Of a stretch of DNA of 64,000 bases, positions 1-10,362 are shown piece after piece. The position numbers and the translations under genes were made by a program. A model generated the notes under the pieces. It searched no databases and was not told the DNA's origin. It saw only the letters and a list, made by a program, of their open reading frames with translations. Source of the stretch: Crocodylus rhombifer (Eukaryota > Chordata > Crocodylia > Crocodylidae); assembly GCA_038503035.1 (NCBI GenBank), contig JAVSML010019172.1:1-64000 (forward strand), given 5' to 3'. Positions within the stretch are counted from its first letter, which is position 1. The number at the start of each line of letters is the position of its first letter.

Positions 1-1415
1 TTTCTTCTGTAGTGCTAACCAACGTAGCACTGCCGAGCCTATAAGGGTGCTGCAGGTTTTTCCTCCCAAGGTGGAGAACCTTGCATTTTTCGGTGTTAAA
101 CACCATCAGGTTCTTGTCTGCTCATTTGCTGAGCTTGTCCAGGTCAGCCTGGATCACCCGCCTATCTTCTGGCGTGGATGCTTTGCCCCAAAGTTTGGTG
201 TCATCGGCGAACTTGGCCAGTCCACTCCTGACTCCAATGTCCACATTGTTAATGAAGATGTTGAACAGTATGGGTCCCAGGATAGAGCCTTGAGGGACCC
301 CACTGGTCACAGGGCACCACGATGAGTGACTGCCATCAATCACAACCCTCTGGGTCCGACCATGAAGCCAATTTCCCAGCCAGCGGATCGTGGTGGAGCC
401 AAGGCCACAACTGGGCAGTTTGGCCAAGAGGTGATCATGGGATACCAGATCAAAGCTTTTTGAGGTCAAGGTATAAGACATCAATGTCTTTTCCCTTGTC
501 CAGGTGATAGGTCACCTGGTCATAGAAGGAAATGAGATTGGTCAAACAAGACCTACCCACAACAAACCCATGCTGGCTGTCCCTTAGAATGTTAGCCTGG
601 GCCAGTCCCTCAAGGATGGCCTCCTTAATAAACTTTTCTAAGATCTTCCCCAGGATAGAAGTCAGGCTAATGGGCCTGTAGTTAGCCGGATCCACTCTCC
701 TCCCTTTCTTGAAGATCGGCACCACATTGGCCTTCTTCCAGTCTTCGGGCACTACACCAGAGCGCCAGGAGTTTTCAAAGATCCGTGCCAGGGGCTGGGC
801 TATGACGCTCGCCAGCTCCTTGAGTACCCTGGGGTGCAGGTTGTCAGGGCCGGCTGACTTGAAGGTATCCAGTTTCTCAAGGTGTTCCTTCACGAGGTCG
901 GCATTGATGGAGGGTAGGGGATCCCCCTCACCCAGATTTCCCTGTCCCATAGCAGGCATGGGCATCCCGTGTGACTGATGAAAGACTGACGCAAAGTACC
1001 TATTTAATAGGTTGGCTTTTTCCTGGGCGTCAGTTGTCAGTTGCCCCATCTGATTTAGCAGGGGTCCAACATTGCCCTTGCTTTTCCTCCGGCTCCCCAC
1101 ATATCTGAAAAAGGACTTTTTGTTGTCCTTGATGCCTGAAGCTAGTTGGAGTTCAGTTGCAGCCTTGGCTTTCCTGGTTTGCTCCCTGCAGGACCGGACC
1201 AGCGCGGAGTAATCCTCCTTGGATGTGAATCCCGTCCTCCATCCTGTCTAGGCTTTCCTTTTTAGCCACAGTAGGTCTGCTAGGTCTCTGGAGAGCCAGG
1301 GAGGCTGCTGTGCCTTCTTGCTGCCTTTCCTCCGTGTTGGAATAGATTTAGCTTGTGCACTGAGGATCGCTTCCTTGAGAAGCAACCACTCTTCTTGAAC
1401 TCCCATCTCCCTGGG
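1..1415 (-). mobile_element. CR1 LINE, ORF2 reverse transcriptase part, cut by window edge
   Basis: Read on the minus strand, 1100-450 and 484-122 encode consecutive parts of a CR1 reverse transcriptase. The first has PIFKKG, NYRPISLTSILGK and QHGFVVGRS blocks. The second has SGVPQGSILGP and the catalytic FADDTK block (about 195-213). The two parts are one base out of frame with each other, and a stop replaces the residue after LDKLSK near 122, so the copy is dead. From 1100 to about 1415 the sequence still resembles the upstream linker of ORF2 but is broken. The 5' limit near 1415 is set where OR-like sequence resumes. Sequence differs enough from the CR1 copies at 14.9 and 54.4 kb to suggest another subfamily. 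The 3' end is outside the window. Confidence 0.9.
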
Positions 1416-1925
1416 GTCATTTCAAGCTGTGTAAAGTACAAGTTGATGCAAGTGAGCTTGATTAGCTGAGGGATTTCCGAGAAGGACTGGTTGATGCTAT
1501 TATCTTGGTGGAAAGATATACTAAAGGTGCAACCAGTGTGCAGGGCAGAATATAGAAAACCACAGATCCGTGCATGGGCTACCACTTAGATGCAAGCTCC
1601 CTGTTCATGATTGTCTCATAGTGCAGTGTTTTGCAGATGACAGTGTATCAATCATATGCCATGATGGTGAGGAAAGGGAAGTCAGCTGCAAAGAAGAACA
1701 AAAAGAAAAGGACTGGGACGACACATCCAGCATAGAACAAGGACGTGGTGTTCAGCAGAGAATTGGCTGAGGATTTAGTTCCTAGGTCTGGGATAGAAAG
1801 ATTCATCAGGAAGAAGTGCATGGGGCTGTGTAGGTGGTGGTCAAGAAGTGTAACTGTGATATCAAGGAGATTCCCAATCAGGGATGCCATCAGAAAACGA
1901 GGGTGAGGCCAAAACCAGGGGACTA
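1416..1925 (-). pseudogene. Olfactory receptor pseudogene, interrupted by CR1
   Basis: On the minus strand, 1905-1645 encodes a degenerate TM1-TM3 region with LHSPMHFFLMNLS and, further on, YAGCV and LTIMAYD. 1600-1416 encodes a TM4/loop-2 region (SALHTGCTFS, EIPQLIKLTC). A stop falls in the MAYDRY region, and about ten residues around the usual VTVPKSM segment are missing. The C-terminal half is not seen because CR1 sequence begins at about 1415. It is related to the minus-strand remnants at 31826-32185 and 59875-60062 and points opposite to all the intact ORs. Confidence 0.85.
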
Positions 1926-2269
1926 CTACCATTTTTCCCCAGTGGTGCTTCTTTTTCCATTTTGATATGGTTAAAATGAAATATTTGGGGAATATTTCAT
2001 ACATGAAAAAAAATCCCAGTTAGAGGATTGGGAAAGGTTGATATTTTTAAATTTCTACCGTGATGGGATCAATGTTTCTGGCCATGGGAACATCCATGAA
2101 GAGAGCAAATTCCAAACACCATAAATCTTCTAGCTGCTGGACTCCAAACAACCCCTGTCCCAAGTGGGAACCACCAGTACAGTAAGTTAGCGTGGAAGCT
2201 GAAGGACAGACACACGTATTGTCATATCAGGTGCTGGCATCTGTCAGGTTTGGACCAAAAGAAATCAGG
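1926..2269. repeat. Non-coding segment shared by three duplication units
   Basis: No gene is seen. The sequence, including the stretch around gaaatatttggg and the later ccataaatcttctagctgct, recurs near 32330-32690 and 60110-60480. It sits between the minus-strand OR remnant and the A-type 5' flank in each copy, marking the same duplication unit. Confidence 0.7.
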
Positions 2270-4700
2270 TCCATGAATGAGTCTCTGATCCCTTGATGTT
2301 CCCTGTGGAGCCTCCCTGGCATGAGTTGTACATAGCATGAGGCTGCACAGGGATATATGCTTCATGTAACACCTGTGCCAGGCCAGCCCTGTGTACTAGA
2401 CTTGGTATGTGTCTAGACTGGGCTCATTGACCCACCTTACACGCAGGATACAGTGTGCACAGTCATCTACACATCTGCCCCACTGGGCCGTGTTTACTGT
2501 GCAGTCATTCAGTACTTCTTTTACCAAGAACTAAATGAACGTGCAGTACTCACCAGGACTGCACTGTCCTGAAGGCGCATGGATCATTTCAAACCCTACT
2601 GCACAGTAGCAATGAGGTAATGCTCAGGAGCTCATTGCTACTGGATAGTAGTGGCAGTATCACAGCTAAAGCCCGCCAATGCTACGTTACCACAGGGATG
2701 AACGACATCGCTGTAGCTCATTGCTACAGTGACCTAGCATCTCATATACACACAGCTAGCCTGCTGCAAATGTCACATGCCACAAATGACACGTGCACCA
2801 GGATACTGCCAGGGCATGGTGACTGCCCACAGGTGGTGACAGGGAACAAGGAGCTCCCTCAGGTAGCTGTGGTAATGTCAGCGGCAATGGCTGGGGGAGT
2901 GGCAAGCGTTGGAGAGCAGTCAGTGACCATCAGAATAAACCACCAACCACAAGTGGTGAGCGATGATCCGCAACTGTCCATAGATGCTGTCGGCAGTGTT
3001 GGAGGTCAGAGGAGGTGGAGGCACTGGCAACTGCACACAGGCACCGGTGGTGCTTCTTTCAGGGGGTGCACATACATTCACTGTGCATCCCCAGTGCCAC
3101 TTACAGTATTAACCCCAAGTGACCTGCTGCGGGCACCATGTGCTGCAAGCTGGCCCCTCACATCTTATGCTGTGCACGGTGCTGGGGACAGGTTGTGTTG
3201 CATGTGGAGTGCAGGGCTAGAGCTGTACACGTGGTGCAAGCACCAGATGTAGCCAGTCCACAATGCACTTTGCATGCAGTGCCTCTATGAGACCACCCCT
3301 GTGGGATTGACCTGGCAGATGGGCTCCATCTGTGTTTGACACCGCTGGGTTCAAGGGAAGCGGGTGGTGGAAGGATTGAGGGGGAGCTGGGACCTGGGAC
3401 ATATACAACTCAAGGGAAAGTGGTCTGAGGGATATATTCATGACAGTAAATACAGAACCAGGACCCTGCTAATGATTGCTGAGCTAATATTTTGTCAATG
3501 TGATGTTTTGCAATGGAGCTTCTTTGTCTGAGTTATGGAATATATTTATTATATTTAGAATTTTTTTTGAACTTTACAACTTGACTTTTACTCTCAGGTT
3601 ATTTTCTCATGCAAAACTACATAGGAACTCACCTAATTGCAATTTGGTGCCTCCCTGCATGCTAATGTGCCCAGTCTGGTTAACTGGGACAACAGAGCCA
3701 GATAAAGAAGCTCAGGGCTTTTCAGTGATCGCACGACTTGTGTTGGGAGGGAAATTAAACTAGAGCACAGCTCTGCTCTTCTGCTAACATCTGTACAGCT
3801 GAGACTGGTTACATCTGGGCTTTTCCTTCTGAGCTGTGCAGGACTCCACGGAACGAGTCCCATGATCCTTTGGAAGTAAACAACTGCAAAATTGTTGTCT
3901 TGTTTCCATCATTTTCTACGAGGTGGGGTTGAAGTCAGCTGCACACCCAGAAACCTGGTTGGATTCACTCCAGTCATTCAGGGACAGAGGGAGCAGAGAA
4001 AGATCTCTGAGTTATCTGTGGTTCTGGGGACCTCGACTAGTGCTTGGTGCAAAGGAGATCTGAGACATCAACTGGACAAGAGCAAAGGATCTTGGCAGGG
4101 GAAGCCTGAATATGACAGAAGAGACAAGAAAACTTCCACAAAAACAATTTCAGTAAGTTTACTGTATCAGTGAAGTGTCCTGTCTTTGTAAGATGCAGAG
4201 GAGATTTAAGAATATAAAGGGTGGAAAACCTGGCAACAAAAATCACACTGCATTTTATGCATAATAGGTTCAAAGCTACAAGACTGAATTGAGACATTTT
4301 CAGTGTTTTTGCTATTAATTCACATATAATCACATACAGTTTATAGGGAGTGGTGTGGAGGTTGGGGTGGGAATGGGACCTCTAAGGCAATAACATTTTA
4401 TACAGTATTTTTATTTCACATGTACTTGATTGCCGCAAATATATTCCAGGTGAGATAGATAAATTACAGAATTTCAGATTTAGAGCACATAATAAATAAA
4501 TAAAAATCCAGAGCTGACGCTGGGCTAACATTTTCTTCACTTTTTTAATGGAATATTATAATATTTTATTTTATGTAAGCTTTTGTCAGGCAAAAGTAAT
4601 TTATGAAAATCTATTTGTCCATAAGGCAAATAATGGAATATCTACACACATACCATGACATTTGGAGGCTTTATTGATGGCAATATGAAAGCCACTGAGT
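2270..4700 (+). repeat. A-type OR 5' flank, copy 1 of 4
   Basis: This roughly 2.4-kb block precedes the OR at 4773 and is repeated at about 23250-25690, 32690-34773 and 60480-64000 (the last interrupted by an LTR). Its first 1.1 kb has the look of an old non-autonomous DNA transposon: short inverted motifs such as ttcagtactt...agaactaaatga, and many CpG/TpG differences between copies. An open frame at 2620-3252 has partial counterparts in the other copies but matches no family I know and is interrupted differently in each, so I do not call a gene. From about 3480 to 4700 the block is A/T-rich and non-coding. Confidence 0.75.
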
Positions 4701-4772
4701 TTGTTACTCTCCTCCTTACCACTGTCCTTGTTCTCTTATACCCAGCAGTTGCACGGTGCCCTGGGAAGGAAG

Positions 4773-5729
4773 ATGTCCAACTGGACGGCTGTAACCGAGT
4801 TCCTCCTCCTGGGCTTCTCTGACACTTGGGAGCTCCAGATCTTACAGTTTGTCATCTTTCTCGCAGCATACCTGGCAGCTGTGGTTGGAAACCTCCTTGT
4901 TATCACTGTCATATCTATGGACCACCAACTCCACAGCCCCATGTACTACTTTTTGGCAAATTTGTCCATTCTTGACCTTGGATCCATCTCTGTCACAGTG
5001 CCCAAGTCCATGGCCAATTCTCTCTTAAACTGCAGGACAATTTCCTATGCTGGATGTGTGTCCCAGGTCTTTCTCTTCTTGCTCTTTAGTGCGGCCAATT
5101 GTTCATTCCTCACCATCTTGGCATATGACCGGTTTGTTGCTATCTGCAAGCCACTGCATTATGAAATAATAATGAACAAGAGAGCTTGCATCCAGATGGC
5201 TGCCAGTGCTTGGGCTGCTGGTACCATGCACTCTGCACAGCACACTGGGAACACTTTTAGTCTACCCTTCTGCCACTCAAATACCATCAACCAGTTCTTC
5301 TGTGAACTGCCCCAGCTGCTCAAGCTCTCCTGCTCTGAGACATACTGCAGAGAGCTGGCAGCCCTTGTCTTCAGTGTGTTTTTAGCTTCTGGCTGTTTTG
5401 CTTTCATCGTTGTGTCTTATGGTCAGATCTTCACCGCAGTGTGGAGAATCCCTTCGGAGCAGGGCCGGCAGAAAGCCTTCTCCACCTGCATTCCTCACCT
5501 GGCTGTGGTCTCCCTGTTTATTTCAACTGCCGTGATTGCCTACATGAAGCCCATCTCTGACACTCCGTCCACTCTGGATCTCCTGGCAGCTGTTGTGTAT
5601 TGTGTGGTGCCTCCATTGATGAATCCGGTCATCTACAGCATGAAGAACAAGGAGATACAAGCTGCCATGAGGAAACTGCTCCAAAGACTGATCCTCTTTA
5701 AAAACAATATGTCCATCTTTCTTTCATGA
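4773..5729 (+). CDS. Olfactory receptor, OR14-like, A-type (gene 1)
   Basis: Encodes a 318-residue seven-transmembrane odorant receptor, a class A GPCR expected in the cilia membrane of olfactory neurons, coupling to a Golf-type G protein. Visible landmarks: N-glycosylation site NWT at residues 3-5, GN at 39-40 in TM1, LHSPMYYFLANLS at 53-65, C95 paired with the loop-2 cysteines C167/C177/C187, AYDRF at 117-121, SY at 215-216, KAFSTC at 234-239, and NPVIYSM at 284-290. The start was chosen at MSNWT because an AG follows a pyrimidine tract at 4744-4748, just upstream. An in-frame ATG at 4701 lies in the presumed intron. Oddities against its paralogs: LAYDR for MAYDR, YCRE for YRRE, G217 for V in TM5, and Q156. 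The reading frame is intact. Ligand unknown. Confidence 0.95.
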   Translation: MSNWTAVTEFLLLGFSDTWELQILQFVIFLAAYLAAVVGNLLVITVISMDHQLHSPMYYFLANLSILDLGSISVTVPKSMANSLLNCRTISYAGCVSQVFLFLLFSAANCSFLTILAYDRFVAICKPLHYEIIMNKRACIQMAASAWAAGTMHSAQHTGNTFSLPFCHSNTINQFFCELPQLLKLSCSETYCRELAALVFSVFLASGCFAFIVVSYGQIFTAVWRIPSEQGRQKAFSTCIPHLAVVSLFISTAVIAYMKPISDTPSTLDLLAAVVYCVVPPLMNPVIYSMKNKEIQAAMRKLLQRLILFKNNMSIFLS

Positions 5730-6180
5730 CTTTGCCTTACTTAGGACTCTTTTATAATTATGTCATGAAGAGGTTTTCGTGCTATCGTGTGCAACCTATT
5801 TATGAAAAATCAAGGGGTGGGTTATTCTCTAACTGTAAGGAAAATTCCTTTTGAGTTGAGTCATTTTGTGTTTATATTGTTGAAGTGGGAAAATAATGTT
5901 TCATACATCAATTTTACCGTCTGCGCCACCTAAAATAAATCCCATCAGTTGCAAGATGCTGAATGGAAAACTTTTCTTTACCAGTTGGTGTAATCAATTA
6001 TTTGGATATATGCAGATTCTGTGAAGCTGGGATGAACTGCAGACACTTTAGAGGATAGGCATAGAATTCACATGGATCCAGATAGACTGGGAAACTGGGC
6101 TAGAAAACCACAGGATGAAGTTCAAAGAAAGAACTGCAAGTAGCTTCACCTAGGGAAGAATAATTGAAAGCACTAATAAA
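5730..6180 (+). other. 3' flank of gene 1, shared with genes 2 and 7
   Basis: This is untranslated or intergenic sequence, A/T-rich, with aataaa at about 5934-5939 that could serve as a polyadenylation signal. It is clearly homologous to sequence after the ORs at 12705 and 34846 (the X-type 3' flank). From about 5985 on, text such as tagactgggaaactgggctag resembles the region of CR1 ORF2 downstream of the FADD motif, badly decayed. Confidence 0.6.
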
Positions 6181-7285
6181 AGGTGGGTTATAAACATCTG
6201 TGTGGCAGCACTGTTGAGAAGGGTCATGGGCATCTGGTGTATCACAGACTCAACATGAGACACCAATTTGATGTAGCTACAAAAACATGAATGCAGTTTT
6301 GGACTGCAACAAGAGAAGTATTAATTCGAAAACATGGGAGGTGATAGGGATCAGTGCTTAGACCTCTATGCTATTCAATACATTCTTTAAGAATGTGGAC
6401 TATGGGGTGGAAAGCTCAATGATTAAGTTAGCAAACAATACCAAGCTGTGCAGATAAACGGGCACACCAGAGGATAGGACAAAGATCCAGGAAGACCTTG
6501 ACAGACCAGATTTATGGGTGGAACAAAGTCTGATGAGGTTTAACAGGAAGGGAGAAGTGCAAGGTCCTTCACCTGGGGAGGAAGAACCCTCACCACACAT
6601 ATACAGTGGCTGGCACAGGATCTGAATGAGACCTGTGGGCCATGACTGACTGGAACATGAGTATGAGCCAACAGTGTGTCAAGGCTTCCAGAAGGGAATC
6701 CAAAACTCTGGCGTGCATCAACCGATGTGTGGCCAATACATGCAGGGAGGTGCTCCTCCCTTTCTATTCAGCATTGGTCAGGCCTCAGCTGGAGTACTGT
6801 GCCCAGATCTGGGCAGCACACTTCAAGAAGACTATGGATAAAGGTCAAGAGGGTACAAAGACGGGCCACCCATATGCTTAAGGGCATGGAGGTTAGGCCC
6901 TAAGAGGAGAGACTCCGGGAACTGGGCCTGTTCAGGCTGAGTAAGAGAAGGTGAGAGGTGACTTGATAGCTGCCTGCAAGCACATCAGAGGGGACCATGA
7001 AGAACTAGGAGAGCAACTCTTCAGGAGGTCACTTCAAAGGGAGATGTATACCCATGGGCATAAACTAATGGAGGGTAAATTCAGGTTGGGCTTAAAGAAA
7101 CACTTCTCTGTAAGCCTCACCAGAATCTGGAAGACATTCCCAAAAGACACTGTGCAGTCGCCGTCTTTGGAGGTGTTCGAGATGAGGTTGGACAGGAGCA
7201 CATCTGACCCCAATAACTTCCTGCCTGTGGCAGGGGACTGGACTTGATGATCTTATAGTCCACTTTTATGTTTCTATGATTCTTT
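6181..7285 (+). mobile_element. Old CR1-type LINE fragments, ORF2 C-terminal part
   Basis: Decayed CR1 sequence on the plus strand. About 6360-6560 corresponds to the RT region around the FADD block (caaacaataccaagctgtgc). About 6650-6880 gives a fragment with LACINRCVANTCREVLL and RPQLEYCAQIWAAHF. About 6951-7247 gives the ORF2 C-terminus ending near SDPNNFLPVAGDWT. Stops and shifts separate the pieces. The 3' end resembles other copies (tttctatgattctttagtgcc). A close copy lies at 36250-37360. Confidence 0.8.
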
Positions 7286-7760
7286 AGTGCCAATATACAT
7301 ACTGCAGGTTAGGCTTCATCTAGACTATAATGTGAAGTTCTGGGCTCCATATTTTTAAAATAATACTGAAAAGTTAGGGAAGTTCAGAGATATGTAATAT
7401 GAATGATAATGGGTTGCAATGCAAGCCATGCAAGGAGAGGTTGAGAGAACTAGGCATATATAAGCTTGCGGAAAAGGCAATTCTGTGGGCACATCACAGC
7501 AGTCTTGAAATCTCTGAATAAGTGCCATGCAGCCGTGGGTGAAAAGCAACAGTTCTCCACTGCGGCATTGGGAAGGATGTCAAGCTTCCATTTCAAGCCA
7601 AGTAATTTTAGATTAGATTTGGGGAAAACACGTGTGTTTTCTGAGTAGTGAGGACATTTGATAGATTGCCCAGGGAAGTTGTGGAGTCTCCTTCATTGGA
7701 GGTTTTCAAGAAGCGGTTGGATGTACATTGGCCAGGGAAAATTTTGGAGGAAGTGTTGCG
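7286..7760 (+). mobile_element. CR1/L3-like LINE 3' fragment
   Basis: A second decayed LINE tail follows directly. The text around 7660-7730 translates to a broken DRLPREVVESPSLEVFKKRL-like block, the conserved end of CR1/L3 ORF2. Earlier parts (7430-7640) retain only scraps. Related fragments are at 28200-28490, 37360-37830 and 53870-54310. Confidence 0.65.
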
Positions 7761-8340
7761 ACCGATCAGATTTAGCCGAATGCTCTTCCCATGAGATACC
7801 AGGGTGGCTGAAGTCACTCATGATGACCATGAAGTGAAGGAATGCAGCTTTGGCCAGTTCCCCAGCAAATTCATGGTCAAGCTCTTCCTCCTGGTTACGA
7901 GGTCTGTAATAGCCTCCTATAGTTATAGCACCTCCATCACATTCTCCCCCTATTCTATCCCAGATGGTCTCAAGTCTCCCTTCTTGGATGCCAATCGCTG
8001 CCTGTAGGCAAGTGTACTGCTCCTTCACATAGAGAGTTACACCCCTGCCCCGCCTTGCAACACTGCCCCTCTTGTACAATTATAGCAGTCAATACCTGTG
8101 GTCCAGTCATAGGTGGAGTCCCACCAGGTCTGAGTTATGCCTAGGAGATCATATTCATATTTGGTTAGCAGAAGGGTCAGCTTCTTCTGTTCGACTCCCT
8201 GCTCCTGGCATTTGTGTACATGAAGCTAAGTCTGCCGTCGGAAGCTCTGGGATTCCCCGTGCTCTTTGTAGAGTGTCATCCTGGGGCTGGGATAGGAGTG
8301 AGATCCTTTGTGTTATCTGAACTCCTCATTCTGTGGTTGC
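7745..8340 (-). mobile_element. CR1 LINE fragment, endonuclease domain
   Basis: Read on the minus strand, this encodes much of an apurinic-like endonuclease domain of CR1 ORF2: GITQTWWDSTYDW (about 8160-8105), GGYYRPRNQEEELDHEF, and MSDFSHPGISWEE, where GDFN is usual. The frame is largely open from 8079 to 7693 but broken upstream. It abuts the plus-strand LINE tail, giving a tail-to-tail arrangement. Paralogs on the same strand: 37816-38411, 44325-44640 and part of 46875-47220. Confidence 0.8.
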
Positions 8341-8673
8341 CCTGATTCTTCCAGGGCTTGCACTAGTGATAGTCTGCCCATGCCTTGGTGATCTTGGTGT
8401 AAATGTTATGGCATCCTTCGTTTCAAGAATGGCACCATCAGTAATTTCCTTTCACTGCGGTGATAACATGTTTCTGAATCCCAAGTCTTTCAGTTGAAGA
8501 TGGCAATGTACATATCCCTTTCAAAATGGTGGCCATACCCAGCCTGTACTTCTTTGTGAGGAAGGCAGCCACATTTCAGAGACCGCCGACTGAGCCATTG
8601 CAGCTTGTGAGAGCTGCAGTTTCTGATTCTGGTCTTCTCAGAGGTAGGGCTTTGGGCTCTGGCTGCTTTCTGA
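8341..8673. repeat. Non-coding segment repeated in B-type units
   Basis: No gene is seen. Sequence such as tttcaaaatggtggccata and gaggaaggcagccac recurs at about 38412-38742 and 47840-48072, always just before the 235-bp inverted-repeat element. I do not recognise the family. Confidence 0.6.
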
Positions 8674-8908
8674 CCACGTCTACATGAGACTGACCAAGCA
8701 CTAGTTAGTCACCCATCATTTAGTACTTCTATAAACAAGTACTAAATGACTGCACAGGAAATGGTGTTACTTACGGCTTTTTCTTGACAATGACTGCAGA
8801 GTAGCCTGAAACCACCCAGTGGTTGTGTTATGTCAAGTTATCTGCTTTGTGACAGTACTATGCAGTAGTCATGGGCTACTGTGGAGTCAACATTTCATGT
8901 AGACATGG
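8674..8908. mobile_element. Short inverted-repeat element (MITE-like), copy 1 of 3
   Basis: The ends are ccacgtctacatga (8674-8687) and tcatgtagacatgg (8895-8908), inverted copies with one difference. Inside, tcatttagtactt (8716-8728) and aagtactaaatga (8737-8749) form a perfect 13-bp hairpin with an 8-base loop. The size of about 235 bp and lack of coding sequence fit a non-autonomous DNA transposon, perhaps hAT-related. A clean target duplication was not found. Equivalent copies are at 38743-38977 and 48073-48309. Confidence 0.6.
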
Positions 8909-10065
8909 CCTCTGAGGGTGTCAACCGGGTCCCAGGCTCCCGGGCAGGCAGAGGGAGCAGATTGCAGGAAGGAGCCAGATGAGGAGCCAGGAGGTCAATG
9001 TGAGAACATGTGTGTGGGGGAAGCTGAGTCAGGAAGCAGGAGGACCAGGAGGAGAATGGAATAAGAGGGCAAGCCAAATCGTAAAGCCAGGAAAGCACAC
9101 AGAGAGCAGGAAGAGGCACAAGGTATAACCGCCAGGAAGGTTGTCTGAGTTCGTGTTGATCCCTCTTGTCCAGACATTTCCTGCTCCAAGTCAGGACTTG
9201 AAATGGTAGTGCAGTGAAGTGCTGGAGTGACCAGGCACTCTGCTGGTAGGAGGTGGTGGGCAGAAGGGTCGGCCCTCCTGGAGGGGTCTGTACAGAGTTC
9301 CCCAGCCTGAAGAGACAGCCGGAGAGGTTGTAGGTTGGGGTGAACAGGTGGGTTGAATTGGAGGCTTTGGCTTGCTAGAAAACAAGGTAACAATAATTTA
9401 GTAGAGTTACAAATGTCCTGAAAGGCTTGATCCAGATGGAACAACGGACCCAAATCTAAATACACAATCAATGCTTATATTTTCTCCAGCCTCTGGTTTT
9501 GACCCTCTCATAAGGGGGTTTGTAGTCTCAAGGGAGACTAGACGGCTGCAAGACTCAGTGGGTAACATGTGGGTTTGGTCCAGCTGACGTATAGCCCATG
9601 TCTGCAAAAGGACGCAGAGCAACAATGGTCGGGGTTTGGTCAAGAACATCAGGAGCCTGTCAAGGCAGGGTGAAAGGGCAAGATAGAGGGGAGGTGGTGC
9701 TTCGCAGAAGATCGTCGTCCAGCGGTACCACAACCAAGATGACCCCAAAACTCGGACAGCCCACACTGAAGAAGATACAAAGTCGTGGCAGGAGAGATTG
9801 GGGGAGAGACTACCTAGGGGAGGGAAATCTACTCGGCAGGACAACAGGGATGGACAAGCGGGCAACTCCAACTATCTGGGCCCGTGCCGTGAGTGACCGG
9901 ATGTTCCCAGAGTGGAACATTGTGCCCTGCGACATGTGAATTGAACTATTTGCATAGATGAGTGCAGGTTTCGTAAGTGTCAGCCATCCTGACCTGCCTT
10001 CACTAGCTCCTGCTTCCTGTCTATTAGTTGCCATTTTAGGCTCTGATATTCTGGACACCCCAAGG
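8909..10065. repeat. Repeated non-coding segment of B-type units, family not recognised
   Basis: Copies lie at about 38978-40297 and, in part, at 14460-14912, 17087-17411 and 48310-48770. A 158-codon open frame on the minus strand (9471-8995) is also open in the copy at 39540-39064, but it has no domain I know, and the copies are recent duplicates, so openness is weak evidence. A short hairpin, agtctcaagggagact, occurs near 9525 and in two other copies. It could be an old LTR or DNA element. I make no functional claim. Confidence 0.5.
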
Positions 10066-10362
10066 ACATGTCTACATGTCACCCTACGGTGATGTAGCAA
10101 TGCACTAGGTCACTGTACTGTGTGCTACGGTGACATAACAATCATGGGGGTCTACACAAGATCAGCAGCTACATTGCTGTAGTGGCACGGTCTCCTGGTA
10201 TAGTGTGTCACTACAGCGGCATAGCGGGACAATGAACCCGTGCACCACGTGCATGGTGCTGTAGGGGCACCTGCTTCACTGTGCTTTAGTACTTGCACAA
10301 AAAAAAGAGCTAAATCATGGCACTGGAGCAACATCGCTGTACGATGACGTGTAGATGAACCC
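10066..10362. mobile_element. hAT-like MITE with about 24-bp inverted ends, copy 1 of 4
   Basis: The left end, ctacatgtcaccctacggtgatgt (10072-10095), is largely complementary to the right end (10331-10354), giving imperfect 24-bp terminal inverted repeats. There is no coding capacity. The interior repeats gtagtggcac/gtgtcactacagcgg palindromic motifs. Copies sit at the same relative place at 17412-17708, 40298-40596 and 48771-49070, so it was in the ancestral B-type unit before duplication. The hAT label is inference from end style only. Confidence 0.6.

Noticed and set aside
1570..1770. Plus-strand frame in the left-edge region
   Set aside because: It is antisense to the minus-strand OR pseudogene, whose homology is clear.
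7286..7760. Possible independent protein gene from conserved LEVFKKRL-type text
   Set aside because: It matches the C-terminal end of CR1/L3 ORF2 and is broken by stops in every copy.
8995..9471. 158-codon minus-strand frame, also open at 39064-39540
   Set aside because: The two copies are recent duplicates, the third copy (48296-48709) is deleted and altered, and no domain is recognised.
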